Assembly: GCA_019914945.1 (NCBI GenBank)
Contig: CM034112.1
Span: 3,247,001-3,311,000 of the forward strand
Length of the DNA stretch: 64,000 nucleotides
Reading direction: 5' to 3'
Source: Typha latifolia
Taxonomy: Eukaryota > Streptophyta > Magnoliopsida > Poales > Typhaceae
Both the position numbers and the translations under genes were made by a program. This document shows positions 1 through 12,197 of this stretch, piece by piece. Under the pieces are notes generated by a model. That model saw nothing but the letters and a program-made list of their open reading frames with translations, was not told the origin of the DNA and ran no database searches. Numbering within the stretch: position 1 is the stretch's first letter; every line of letters starts with the position of its first letter.

Positions 1-1315
1 TGGCTAACTAAATCGCGAGATCATTTGATCTAAAGAGCAGCTAAACTATTCAGCGGTCTATATTATCCATAAACCATTGAACAGTTTAGTATTTAATAGT
101 ACTCTATCTTTTTCGTATAATATACTAAACTGTCCATCAATTAAGTATTCTATACGTGAACCATTGAACTAACTGTTCAAAGATTTATGCTTCATATATT
201 TATTAAAGCACGTTGAGGATCAAATGGCTTCTGCCAAAGTCAAAGCTGCAAGGAGTGGTTGTTTGCCACGTAGGAGTGGGTGAACTTTCCCAATTAGGGA
301 GTTGACCAAAAAGATAAGGATTTGGGGGCTGGTCAAAGTTTGTTTGGTGGTAGTATTATTACGGCTACAAAAGGACACAGAGATTAAGACTAAGTATTAT
401 TTAAATTTAAGGTGTTGTTCATCTGTCACCAAATCACTCATTTTCTATTTCTCTCTGCCCACAAGCCTAATAGAATTTTGAGTTCTTTTCCCATTTTCTT
501 ACTATTTTGTTCCTCTAAATTATTCTAAACTTAAGATAAGATCATAAAAAATAAAAATAAAATCAATGGTGGGAGGTTTATTTGGTATTTAACTAATAAA
601 AGACAAAGTATTGGGACTTCTATGTTATCTTATTACAAAGAGTCTTTTTAAGCAAAATATAAAAATGGGTCTTTGAGAGCATGTCGCCAAGATAGAGTGT
701 GAACAATAATAAACAATACAACAGTGTAAAATATAATTTTTCTAATTTTAAATTTCAAGTAGGTTAAGTGATTTGCTAGTGCAATTGCTGTGAAGAGAGT
801 TTATAGGGTCACATTCATTAAAATAAAGAGAAATTTATAATCACATTCTATATTTTTATTTTGATATTTATCATTCGATTTCTATATTTAACGTACAGCT
901 GAGTGAAATCAACTATAGATATAAAATGATAGTAATACTTTATCTCACTTCTTCGAATCAAAATTCAGTGAATTTTAAAATGAAGCTATAGCACTCTAAT
1001 TTTCATCTTTAGTTCATTTTGAGGGTGTTTTGATCCTTAATAGCAAGAGAAATGTTCCAATTTTGAAGTGTACAAATTGGTTAATGTTAGGTTGTATTCT
1101 AGTCAACTGTCATGAATTTGGTTTAAACTTGTGGGCTTGCCCCCATAGGATTGGATCACCCACACTTATCTTAGTCAATTATTTTCAAGTATCCCATGGA
1201 GTAATTTTGGAGTATTTTTGTTAGTAATCTAAGTCTTCTTTAGTATGTCAAATTAAAATGGCCAAATTCTAAATAAGCATTATTGCATTAATCACTCCAT
1301 CTAATTGTTAGATTA

Positions 1316-1690
1316 CCAGGCTGCAGTTGAGCTGAGCTTGATCGAGCTAAGTTATTTTCATATTTAGCTTTAAATATTTTGAGCCTGAGTGAAAATATTA
1401 GATTTTGATTGATTATTTTCAATTTGAGCTTGTTTTGAGTTTGAGCCGAGCTCTGAGTGTATTTCAAACCACTTAATAAATAAGTTCGAGCGTAACCTAA
1501 ATGTTGAATATTCGGGTTTAAATTGAATCTAGTTTGAATCAAACTTAAATTAAATTCTGAGTGGTTTCCACTTTACAAAATCAAACCAAACATGTAATAA
1601 AATTGAATCTATTGACATATACATGTAATAAAATCAAAATTTATTGACCAAATACGAGTTGAGCTTGATTATTTTGACAGCCTTATATAC
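1316..1690. repeat. Decayed repeat, copy 1 of a GAGCTTGA-rich family
   Basis: The block is full of GAGCT(T/C)GAGC-like words and ends with GATTATTTTGACAGCCTTA. The same ending (GATTATTTTGACAGCCCTA) and the same GAGCT-rich body recur at 11318-12016, and a weaker relative lies near 47670-47975. The shared terminus with a divergent body points to a dispersed non-autonomous transposon, possibly hAT-like because the reverse complement starts AGG(G)CTGTCAAA. No target-site duplication could be matched, so the superfamily is a guess. Confidence 0.5.
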
Positions 1691-3365
1691 GAGCAATGTT
1701 TGTGTTTTCTTTCCCTTTTAACTAGGAGATATCTAGTGCCATGTTATATATTTAGAATTGACATTATAAGCCGATTTTGATTATGAACCTAGGGTTTACC
1801 AAGGTGAATATAAAATCAAAGAAACAAGGAATGATGAAAGGAATGTTTAATTAGTACTATGCATCAAATTAGTAACAAGTTACTCTCAAAGTCTAGATTA
1901 ATAGTTGATAAGATTAAATAAATGGCAATGGAAGTCAAGGTCCTGACTTAATAAATTAATAACCTAATTAACCAAGCAAAACTTATCATATGTAAGAATA
2001 TAGTGTCACACAGGAAAGAGAGGAAAAATGAAATCTATAACCTAATATTTTAAACTTTTGGACCGAATTGGATTCTATTCTTGGTGTTGTAAAATGATCA
2101 GAAAAGAAGAGGAAAAATATTTTAAAAGAAATGTTTACATAGACTAATAAACTCTCACTTAATAGATTAAATTGTAAGCCTTAGTTTGAGTTTATTTTTA
2201 GGTTAATTAAAAAAAAGGTTATCGATTAATAGGTTTGAAGGAAAAATAAGGAAGATAGTCTAATAATTTATGTATCAGAAAGTAGGAATTAGAATCACTT
2301 TGCTATACATGCATATATATATAATCACATATATTGATTTAGAAAAGATTATAAAAAACACTTATATTTTTCTTTTATTATAACATTCTATGAAATGGAT
2401 ATTTATCATTCTATCCATATATTTTACTTTTAATGCCTCAAAAATACTATAGTTATAATTTTCTTAACAGTCAATTGCCATATAAATAAGGTAAGATAAC
2501 CGTAAATACAAAATAATCTTAAAAAGGAACCGAATTTTAAAATAAAATGAGAGGTAATTTTGATCTTTTAATTTTTTTTATTTATAAGAATAATAGAAGA
2601 TTCTATATTACGTCGGCAGTCATTAGGTTGAAGTTAAAAATAAAAATGATAGCATGTTAATGATAATAAAAGTAAGATGTAGAATAATTTTGATAAAATT
2701 CTCATTTTATCATATAAAGTTGTTTTTTTTTCCAAAAGTAAGGATCATATAATTTTTTTTTAAAGTAAGAATGATCAAGAATGTAAGCCTAGAGTTTTGG
2801 GCTTGGGTTGGGTTGGTTTAACCTTAGTTTAGAACAAAGAACAGTAAAAGCTCAAATTATAATATATATATATATATATATATAGTTTCATCTTGGGAAC
2901 TATCCTACTATTGTGATGATCTAATAAAAAATTAATAATTTTTACATAATTGTCACTAAATTTTTAAAATTTTTTTTATAATTATCATTACATTCTTCAA
3001 AATATTATAATTGTCACTGAGATCATTATGCTTTCTAAAAGATTATATCATTTCATTTGAATCAAATTAATCACAACTATGACAAAACTTAGATTCTGGG
3101 AAGATTTTACAAATTGTTTAAAATTATTCTAAAGCTATCCAATGTTAACCCAAAATTATAGTACAGGAAAAAAATATGTTTACAATCTAAATTTCAAGAA
3201 TGAATGGTAATTTAGTGATTTATATGTGTCTGTTTATTTTAACAATAATTTAATAGGAATTATTTTATTTTATTTTATTTTTCTTTTTACGAGAAAGAGC
3301 AGAAAAAACTACTTATATTTGTCCAAAAAAGAAAATTACAGTCCTGTACAATAGACTTGTTGCCA

Positions 3366-3396
3366 AGCCCAAGCCCATATGAAATGGGCTTGGGCT
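3366..3396. repeat. Perfect 13-bp inverted repeat, 5-nt loop
   Basis: The arm AGCCCAAGCCCAT (3366-3378) is followed by ATGAA and then the exact reverse complement ATGGGCTTGGGCT (3384-3396). Another GGCCCAAG lies just downstream at about 3401. The hairpin is GC-rich inside AT-rich DNA. No gene starts nearby, so a role as promoter element or terminator cannot be argued; it may be part of a transposon end. Confidence 0.75.
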
Positions 3397-3765
3397 CTAA
3401 GGCCCAAGAATTAAGATTAGAATATTAGGCTTCCGTGAGATGGACCCAAGATATACTTGGAAAATATTTTGCCCAGCAAACATCAACAAAGGAGCTGGCC
3501 CCATGGAAAAGGATTAATAAATAAACTAAAAAAATTAGCAAACAAAAGAAAAAGACCCGTTCGCATGTGGAATAAGAATAGCCTTCTTGAAATAAGCCTC
3601 TTTATTCGCAAGCTTACAATCGAACATACATAACCGGTTGATGCCACTGCTTTGCTCACTTTATTCGCTGTCTTAGATTTTCATAAGGTAATTCTCTATA
3701 GTTCTGATCAAAGAGTAGTAGGTTGAAAAGATCATGTGGGATATTTGTTAACTCGATCTGACGGT

Positions 3766-4105
3766 TTAGTAACTAAACAACAACTTAATTTCTTACGGTA
3801 TACTAATTTATTATTTTATTTGCTCTTATTCCATACAATTCTTAAATTAATTTAATGGTAATCTAAAATTATTATTTTACCCTATATTGGACAATACCTA
3901 ATTACTACTATTACATTACATATAATCAAGGGTATTTTTATTATTTAATTTAAAATATTGCCAATTCAAAATACAAATTCACTATTCTTTATTACTTTAA
4001 TATTAACTTTATATCATATTAAATATACTAGCATTCAACTAAGCAATAAAATAGCTTATACTACTATTCTAATGTTACAAATTAGAATACTTATTCTAAA
4101 ATTGA
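3766..4105 (+). repeat. Dispersed repeat, partner of 33476-33790
   Basis: This AT-rich stretch aligns over its whole length by eye with 33476-33790. Shared words in the same order include AACTAAACAACAACTT, AATTAATTTAAT, TAATATTAACTT/TAATATCTAATTTT, TACTAGCATTCAACTAA/TACTAGTATTTAACTAA and ATAGCTTA. The partner copy has recognisable inverted ends; this copy has a related left end (CCCGTTCGCATGTGGAATAA near 3557) but no clear right end, so it is probably rearranged or truncated. Confidence 0.5.
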
Positions 4106-5441
4106 AGCTACAAAAAAATTCACAAAAAGTTGATTTTATTGAGAAATAAACTCCAAATTCTTAAATGGCTCGTAAGAACATAATAATCATATAATGCAAC
4201 CAATCGATTGTTCTAAGATACACCTTGCAGGGCTCCTTCCCACACTTCTCTGGTGCCTATTTTGGCTACTAATGTCAGCAGTTCTTATTATAACCGGGAA
4301 AGCTAATTAATCCATTTCTTTTTTTCCCTAAACAAATAAAAATTCTTATAAGATGGGAAATAATTTATTTTGTACTCTATATATATAATAAATATTATAG
4401 CACCAGAGTCCACAGTCCACTCTTTTGGCCTAAGATCTCTCTCTTTGATTCGAAAATAGGTCTTTGCTTTAGCAAAAGGAAGAATAATCATCCCAACTAG
4501 CCTCCTAATAAGAAGGATAGGCAGAGTTATCCACCTAAATTATTATAAAGTGATCTAATAAAAACAAAAAAAAAATAGTGTTTGAATCAAATTAAATGGC
4601 TGAAACGAAAATAATAGGTAAAATAAAATTTTCTCAGTTAATTATAACTCTTAGGTATACTCTTATGATAAGAAAATAATCTACTGTTAACCTAGAAGAG
4701 TAGTAGAATTCTATCAATTTCAAGGAGTTAAACTTGCTTTTTGGTCATTAGAACATCATTCTTGGCCAGCCTTATGGTAAACAAAGGACTATTTCCATGG
4801 CAGTCTTTTCATACCACTATCAGTCAGATGTCCTTATTCTCAAATGTCAAGGTCTCATTCTTACCCATTCCTTTGGTCCTTAAAAGCACGAAAAGAAAAG
4901 AAAAGAAAAAAAAAAAATATATATATATATATATATACCACTATGACTCTCTTTTTTTCTATTAAATTTTACACACTGCATTACTGTTTATTTAATTATT
5001 TAAATTTGACTAAAAGAGATATTTTTATGTAACATTTTACCTCACTCTTGCTGTTTGGTTTTTAAGATTTTAATTTCAGTCACTCTTTTAATTGTAACCT
5101 TCTTATCTACTTGAGTGATTAGAAATCTTATTTATTTAAAAATTATACATATATTTCTTTTTCTTTCTGTGATTTATTAACTTGAATATGCCTACCCAAA
5201 TTATTAACATGCTCTAAGTATAATTTAATCAAAGCCATGACTTGAATCTTTCTCTTTTTAGTAGTACTTTTCCATGTGTATTTCATTGACATATAATGTA
5301 ATATGAAAACTTTTTAAAAAAATAATAATATTATTAATATTAATGTAGGAAGTTCTTACATCCAGTAGTGCATACGATCTGTCATTGTCGACGTCCACCC
5401 GAAAAGAACAAGTCCACCGTTTCCTCCTCCCACCCTTCTCG

Positions 5442-5444
<3 letters not shown>

Positions 5445-5484
<40 letters not shown>

Positions 5485-5520
5485 CTTGTCTCCTGAAAAC
5501 TACGCCCAAAATCCTATAAA
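5445..5520 (+). promoter_or_regulatory. ORM promoter: CT tract plus TATA box
   Basis: An uninterrupted CT dinucleotide run covers about 5445-5482, and a TATAAA sits at 5515-5520 within CCTATAAATC. Transcription would be expected about 25-30 nt after the TATA box, near 5545, leaving a leader of about 110 nt before the ATG at 5655. Pyrimidine (GAGA-type) tracts near plant core promoters are known binding sites for BBR/BPC proteins; their use here is inferred. Confidence 0.55.
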
Positions 5521-5654
5521 TCGCTCTTCATCTTCTACTCTCGACGTCATCTACCCTATCTCTCGCCCAAAGCTCGAATCTTTCCCTCGTTTAGCCGTTA
5601 AAGGAGAAATCTTTCCAAGGAGGCAGCTCTTGGATCAGTAGAAACTTGGAGGAG

Positions 5655-8600
5655 ATGGCGAAACTCTACGTGCAGACTTCACCGCCTCCGGATCTGAACA
5701 AGAACACCGAGTGGTTCATGTACCCCGGAGTTTGGACCACCTACATACTAATCCTCTTCTTCTCTTGGCTCATCGTGCTCTCCGTCTTCGGTTGTACGCC
5801 TGGAATGGCCTGGACAATCGTTAATCTCTCCCACTTCGTGGTATGGGTGCTTAATTTTGTGTTTTTTTTTATGATTATTGATTTCCCCCTTTTGATTTCG
5901 GTGGACATGGGATTTGGTATCGAGGAATTGGGTAATGGGCTTCTTGGTTGAGAAGAAAAGGCAGGATCTATTTCCATTAGAAATAGATGCCTTTTTAATC
6001 TCTGTTTAAAATTAAGCAAGTCACGGAAGGAAGTGTTTCAAATTGATGGGTTTTTGTGACAGGAGGTAAAGTGACTTACATAGTTGTAATTAGGCACAAC
6101 AAAAAAGGGGATTTTTTTTGGTTATCTAAGATCATTGTGAATATGTGACCCTTGAAAACCTAGGGTTTCACGGTGGATTTGGTTACTTTGAATTTAACTT
6201 TGGGGTAAAGATAACTGGAGTAGATCCCTGTAGGACCTTCATGGACCTTCATGGCACTTGTTCCTCTCTTAGATCCATCTGTTTTTGTTTTTTTCACACT
6301 ATCACGTTTTTATATTCTTATCGTGGTAAATCATTCATGAGAACTCTTATAGTACTGTTAAATGTTTTAACTTTTGGCAGCTTAGAGGTAATGAGATTGA
6401 TAATAAATCTGTGCAGATGGCATACATTTTGTCTTCAAAATTTTACAGTTTCTCACTTCCAAATATGCCTTTATGCTGAGTGAATTTTTTGGTCGAGACT
6501 CACAAATAAATGAGAATCCTCCTAAGACCTAGATATTCTTATAAACAAATTAATTGTAACTGCATGTCTTTGGATTTATTCGTATATTCTTATTGATGTG
6601 TCTGTACGATGCGATTGACCTCTCAGAAAGCATAAAGGAGATAGCTATTGGTAAATCATGTAGATACTGAACTAGGGCAAGAGGTAGCAGAATAAATTCT
6701 TTGTTGCATTTGATGTTAACTTTATTTGAAATGTAGAGATTTGATTTCTTTGTCTTCTTTTTCATTTTTATGACTCTAAAATGTCTATTTTCTGAAGATT
6801 GGACCTAGCTAGTTGCCTAGGTTATTTCAAACCTCAACCAAGTCAGTGGTATGCTAGGAAAATAGTACCTTAGCTGCCTGTTCATTCGAGCTTGCTTCTC
6901 GTATATTTGAATCATTATGTGATGGTTGAGCCTTGCTGGTTGCCCAGGTTATATATTAAGCCATTCTTACGCCAAGACTGAGTAGTTGACAGTTTTCCTG
7001 TTTGTGTCGCCCTAGAAAGTCATTCTTACCTCGTTGTTTAACATATTTATTTCCAACTCAATAAGAATCTTTTAGCCAGGTACTTATCTGTCATGGAATT
7101 TCATCCACTGACATAATGCATTCGCAGTCTAGAAATTTCTTCATTTCTTGCTTTCTTGAATCCTATATTATCTCTCATGTTCTCTTTATTCTAATATACC
7201 ATGTTATTTAATTGTGATTCAGGTTACATATCAGTTCTTCCATTGGAAGAAGGGAACTCCTTTTGCTGAAGACCAGGGAATCTACAATACTTTGACTTGG
7301 TGGGAGCAGATGGATAATGGCAAGCAACTTACACGTAACAGGAAGTTTTTGACCGTTGTTCCTGTAGTCCTGTGAGTATGCTGCATTTAGTATCTTTATG
7401 ATTATTTCTTTTAGTTATGGAATTTATTAGTAATTACTCACCAGCTTGTTGGCAAAGTGACCTGCCAATTCAATTTTTAAGATGGGATGTTAACCTAAAA
7501 GAGGCTAATCATTGATCAACTTAAAGCTCAGCTTGCATTATCTAGAATCATGTCTTACCTAAGCCACATTCATCTGCTATCCCAAATAATTGTTTTTAGT
7601 GAAAACAATTTGCATGTATGGTTTTGTTCTCTAATCCTGCTGCATCCCATATGAGCTATTTGTGTTGCATCTTTCTGTTTAAGAGTACACCTTTTGTTTT
7701 ATCAAAAATTGGTCTTCCTTAGCTGTTATGAACTATAAGTTTGCTAAACGACATCTAATTCATAAATTGCCTCTAGATTGCACTGCCTAAAGTTTAGTTT
7801 TCCTTGGATTTTTTGTTTTACCTTTTAACAGATGTTGCTTGACCAGTTCTAGGTCTTGATATTATGAAATGAGCAGATAGACAGTTGTAGTGAGACATTT
7901 CTATCTATCTGTCACATTTCATCAAGAAACTGTGGTCTGAAAAAGAGAGCTTTGTGTGATAGCACTAAGACCACCCAATGCCAGATAACGAGAGGATGTT
8001 GGCAATGCTGTAACTTGTGATGACAGTGGGGTAGAAATGAGGATTGAAGATTTTGAGGCAAATAATTGGAGGACAATGAAAGGGGTTAAGGGGGTGGTTC
8101 AAGTGTTTGAGGCAGTGGTGGGAGGCATGTGGCAGAGATGGATAGATCTCGTCACTCATTTTCCTCTTGACGAGATGATTGAGAGCTTCGATTTGGATGA
8201 GTTGTTGATGTGATCAGCTCGGACATAGTGACTCTAAAGAAGTGAAGAATAAGAACGGATGGATTCTTGGGAGAATACAGACTGCACATGCGCTTTCCTG
8301 CAAAGAGCCACTGAATGATGGCATGTAGGGCTGTTTAGGCTTACATAGTCACAGATGCTTTGAGATGCGGTTGCAAGACTAGTATAGGTTCAAATGTAGT
8401 GCCATAGCAATTGAATCTGTTTGCAAAATCATTTGCAAGGTGTGATCTCTCCATGCATAATCCCATTATGATTACTCACTGTTTAGAGCTAATTGGTAGA
8501 AGGAATGCGCAGAGGCTCACCTTAGTGGTGACATAGGGAGGAGAGTGCTGCCTCGAAAGCCTCCTAAGCAGGGCCATGCATTGGGATTAATGAACTCTTA

Positions 8601-10922
8601 ACTTAGGAGAGGAGTTATAGAAGAGCAAAGTGGCATGTGGCAAAGATGGATAGATCTCGTCACTCATTTTCCTCTTGACCTGAGAGGTGAGCATAAAGAG
8701 AGATGACTAGAGCTTCGATTTGGATGAGTTTTGACGTGATATCAGCTCGGACATAGTGAATCTAAAGAAGTGAAGAATAAGAGTGAATGGATTCTTGGAG
8801 AATACAGACTGCACAATGCGCTTTCCTGCAAAGAGCCTCTGAATGATGGCATGTAGGGCTTTTTAGGCTACATTGTCCCAGATGCTTTGAGTTGCAGTTG
8901 CAAGACTAGCATAGGTTCAAATGTTGTGCCATAGCAATTGAATCTGTTTGCAACATCATTTGCAAGGTGTGATAACTCCATGCATAATCACATCATAATT
9001 GAGTATTAAGGCATGAGTAGAATATATGCACTATAACATCAGCCAAATGGCCACATTAAAGTAGAAAAAGAGAAACACTTTTGTTGAAAATACAAAAATT
9101 CAATTGATGTATGTACCACTAATCAATTTTCGAGAAATGGCTTCAAACCATGTGTATTTTAAGACAAAATCAGCATACTTTTCTCTGATCCATTAATCAA
9201 TTTGTTTGTCAAGTAAGTGCCTTGGTCTAATTGGCTTGTTCTGTATTCCTGAGTAATTTTTGGATTGTCTGTTATCTCTAGTATTACGCTGAAAAAGCAC
9301 TGAAACTGAAACCGTATATTTGCCAGTTTTCAAGAACCCCCAAAACGTTTAGTTTTAGGCACTGAAACCAAAGTGAAACAGAGATTCCAAACTTGTTGTG
9401 AACAATTCTGATCTAGATCCTTTGTTGTAGTAGTTAGGAGTCACCCACTTCAGTTTTTTGTGCTGGTAACAGCAGAGAAAGTAAGCAACTTGGAAGGGAA
9501 TACAGGGAATGGCTTCTTATTGATGCTTAACTACTCTAGTATACAAGAATACAAGGCTCTATATTTATTAAGTATTATTTGAATGTTTGAGTGACATATT
9601 GACCTGAATCCAACCCAACACTGTTACCCATTTTACCCAACTTGCTGGGTAGATGCACTTCTGAGTTTGGTCAAAAGTCTTGATGGGACTTGTTGACTCA
9701 ACAAGACCTGGGGTTGGGTCAGGAATCTGGCCCAAAGTTGCCTTCCTGTGACACTTCAGACAGTGATATTGCATAATTTCATGGATGGCCTAGGACCTTG
9801 TATAATAAAAGAACCAGAATAGAATAACCTAAATGTCAGGAGCCTGGATCTGGTTTCTCAATACAGTTGTGCAATAAATATTTTAAAATTGTCTGCACTG
9901 GATCTGGCATTCCATATGGATCTGCAGGTCACATTTCACAATAATCTAGGGCATCAAACTAGATTGTTTCAGATATGATTGACCTAGACTCCAGTGAAAG
10001 AAAGTTTAAGAGCACTTGATCGGTCATACTTGTGCTCGGGGCTTTATCATATTTGACACAACCTGTTCCAGGCCATACCCTTAGGGACTAGCAGCACTAG
10101 AACATTTACCTTCTCTTGTGTGAAACATGTTATATGTGTATCTTATTGATAGCTCTTTTTGAAAGACGTAATTATTATCTATATCAACCAAATATAAATG
10201 TTCTTGTGGGCAAGGCAGATACTAATGATAGCAGTAGCACATGTGAGCCTTATGCTTGCAAGTTTTCTTCAGTGCTCTTTGTGTTCCATCTTCTCAGGAT
10301 AGCTTGTGGATGTATTTTCTTGTACATGCATTTCTCAGAAAGAAGCATGCTTAATTTTTGACGATGACATAAATCTCATCTTACTTAGTTTTCTACATTG
10401 AGATCTGCTACCCTACGAAGTACAGAATCTTCTTAATTGTTAAGGCCTCAAAGCACCAGAAGCGAGCATGATGACAGCTGTTGCAACTTGCAACTTGATC
10501 CTAGTTATTAAAGTCTCAAAGCAGTAGTAGTATCAGAGTTATCCCATCTACTAATTGGTCGAATTATAACATAACTGTCATTCTCAATACTTTTTAGGTC
10601 AAGTACAATTTGCATTTATTAGTAGTTCTATTGGCTTATGCAACCAACATCTAATAATCTTTCATTTAGAGTCATTAGAAATTCAAAAGCTTTTAAGTGA
10701 AGGGTTCTGTTAATTTATTGCTTCTTTTATTATGCCGATCTTTTTTCATATGGTTAATAGATTCCTCTTCAAAATTTTGTCAGGTACCTGATAGCCTCTC
10801 ACACAACTGACTATCAACACCCAATGCTTTTCTTCAATACTCTAGCTGTGTTTGTTCTGGTGGTTGCTAAGTTCCCCAACATGCACAAAGTTCGCATCTT
10901 CGGAATCAATGCGGGTAGTTGA
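5655..10922 (+). CDS. ORM: ORMDL/ORM protein, sphingolipid synthesis regulator
   Basis: Three exons (5655-5840, 7223-7371, 10784-10922) join in frame to 157 residues, the usual plant ORM length. ORM/ORMDL proteins are ER membrane proteins that bind and restrain serine palmitoyltransferase, the first enzyme of sphingolipid synthesis. The product reads MAKLYV, then [33 protein letters not shown] and ends [17 protein letters not shown], all family signatures. Hydrophobic stretches lie near residues 25-45, 48-65, 104-120 and 123-142. The start at 5655 is the first ATG and matches the family N terminus; the TTG nine bases upstream was not used. Introns are 1382 and 3412 bp; the second carries a 350-bp internal duplication. 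The frame opens after a TATA box and CT tract. No damage is seen. Identification is very secure; paralogue number cannot be told. Confidence 0.95.
8124..9000. repeat. Imperfect direct duplication in ORM intron 2
   Basis: The segment 8124-8474 recurs as 8632-9000, offset by about 508 bp and separated by some 157 bp of unique sequence. Both copies start GGCATGTGGCA, share GATGGATAGATCTCGTCACT and GAATGATGGCATGTAGGGCT, and end TCCATGCATAATC. They differ by scattered substitutions and short indels, including an extra tract in the second copy after CCTCTTGAC. No coding potential or terminal repeats were noticed, so it looks like a segmental intron duplication. Confidence 0.8.
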
Positions 10923-11317
10923 GAAGCAATCCATATGAAGAAAAAGTGTCAATTTTATCTAGTGTCATGGTTGATAGCTTGATACCGATACACTTCTATA
11001 TAAACTGTAGTGAGTTTTGCCTATGTTCTGTAATTCTGTACAAAACTATCAAGGAACTATATTATTTATGGTGCTGTGCTGCTCTAGTGTGCTTAGTTTT
11101 CTTGACTGCATTCTATGATTTCATCTGCAAAACTACATCCATTGGCTGGATGCTGCACAGTTTATTATTATTGTTCTTCTTTAATGGGTTTAATTTTGTC
11201 TACCTAGCATTTGATCAATCTCAACACGAATAATAAGTTTGCTCATGCCTACTGCTCACTCACAAAGCCTGTGTGCGAAAAACTCTTTAATTGATCCAGC
11301 CATAATCCAAACCCCAG

Positions 11318-12016
11318 GGGGGTGTAATCGAGCTAAGCTTCATTGAGCTCTGTTCAAGCTTGGCTTATATTTGACTTGAGCTTAAGCTAAAGCAAGCTTG
11401 GAGTGATTATTTTCCATTCAACCTTATTTGGAGCTCGAGCCAATTTCAAATCAAAACCTATTCTAAGTCTGAATTTAGCTCGAATCAAATTTGAAATTGG
11501 ATCTTAAGCCTGATTTACTATGTATTATATATACAGACAGAGCCTAATCCTCATTCGCTTTAGGAATAGCATTTTTTTTATTTCAGAATTACAACTTTTT
11601 ATTCTAAAATACTAATTAAATATTATAATAATTTTATTTTAGAATATAAATACTATTCATTAAAATTATATTTTATACTACACACTAATCTAATTACTAT
11701 TTTACTTTAAAATTTATTTCATCAATCTACTTGGTATCAAATTAAAAAGTATTTATAATAATTTTATAAAAAATAAAATATTTATTTTTTATATTTTTAT
11801 TCACTTTACATTATATTAAAGATAATTATTACATTCTTATTTTAGAATACAAGTAAACATAAAAATAACTATTTCTAAAGTAAAAATTTTATTTTAAAAA
11901 TAATAAAAAAATTAACTTTATTCCTAAAATAAACTAGGCCTTATTGTGCTGAGCGCCTGAGCCTGATTTGACTCGTTCCAAATACGAGCTCGGCTTAGAT
12001 TATTTTGACAGCCCTA
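11318..12016. mobile_element. Old non-autonomous transposon with nested MITE
   Basis: The outer element begins near AGGGGGGTGTAATCGAGC and ends TTTTGACAGCCCTA, whose reverse complement is TAGGGCTGTCAAAA. Its GAGCT(T/C)-rich body resembles 1316-1690. It is split by a younger insertion at about 11542-11940. The right end lies only about 180 bp before the ATXR6 start codon. The ends suggest a hAT-like element, but no 8-bp duplication was found. Confidence 0.5.
11542..11940 (-). mobile_element. PIF/Harbinger-type MITE (copy A), nested
   Basis: Read on the minus strand this ~400-bp AT-rich element aligns along its length with 25929-26334. Shared internal words include GTATTCTAAAATAAGA, TAATAATTATCTTTAATAT and ATTATAAATAC/ACAATAAATAC. 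The ends carry the family terminus (GTTTATTTTAGGAATAA at the right end on the minus strand, CGCTTTAGGAATAG at the left). TTA follows the right end; the matching left duplication is not clear. No protein is encoded. Confidence 0.7.
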
Positions 12017-12071
12017 ATTATCGCCCAAAATAATTTCCGAAGTCCGAACCCACTTCGCGCCATATCCGTCG

Positions 12072-12106
12072 CTTCCCGCGAGATCGCAAAAATTTTGCGC
12101 GCGAAA
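12072..12106 (+). promoter_or_regulatory. E2F-like sites upstream of ATXR6
   Basis: TTTTGCGCGCGAAA at 12093-12106 contains two overlapping, opposite E2F-type octamers (TTTTGCGC and GCGCGAAA). A second candidate, TTCCCGCG, lies at 12073-12080, one mismatch from the TTTCCCGC core. They sit 92-126 bp before the ATG in a GC-rich pocket just after the transposon end. Plant E2F factors drive S-phase genes and ATXR5/ATXR6 are reported to be cell-cycle regulated, so the site fits the gene; binding itself is inferred. Confidence 0.65.
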
Positions 12107-12197
12107 CCAAACTATTCCTTCTTCCTCCCCGGCCATCCTTTAAGAATCCACTGTTTCCAAAGCTCAAACGCCTTTACCTCTCTCTCTCGATCCATCC

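Larger units (their letters stand above)
1..5440. other. AT-rich intergenic region, no gene seen
   Basis: No open frame here resembles a known protein, and the short frames lack coding composition. The stretch is strongly AT-rich with long A and T runs. It holds a decayed repeat at about 1316-1690, a perfect 13-bp inverted repeat at 3366-3396, a repeat fragment at about 3766-4105 related to one at 33476-33790, and AT microsatellites at about 2860-2883 and 4917-4936. The end of this region forms the upstream flank of the ORM gene. Confidence 0.7.
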
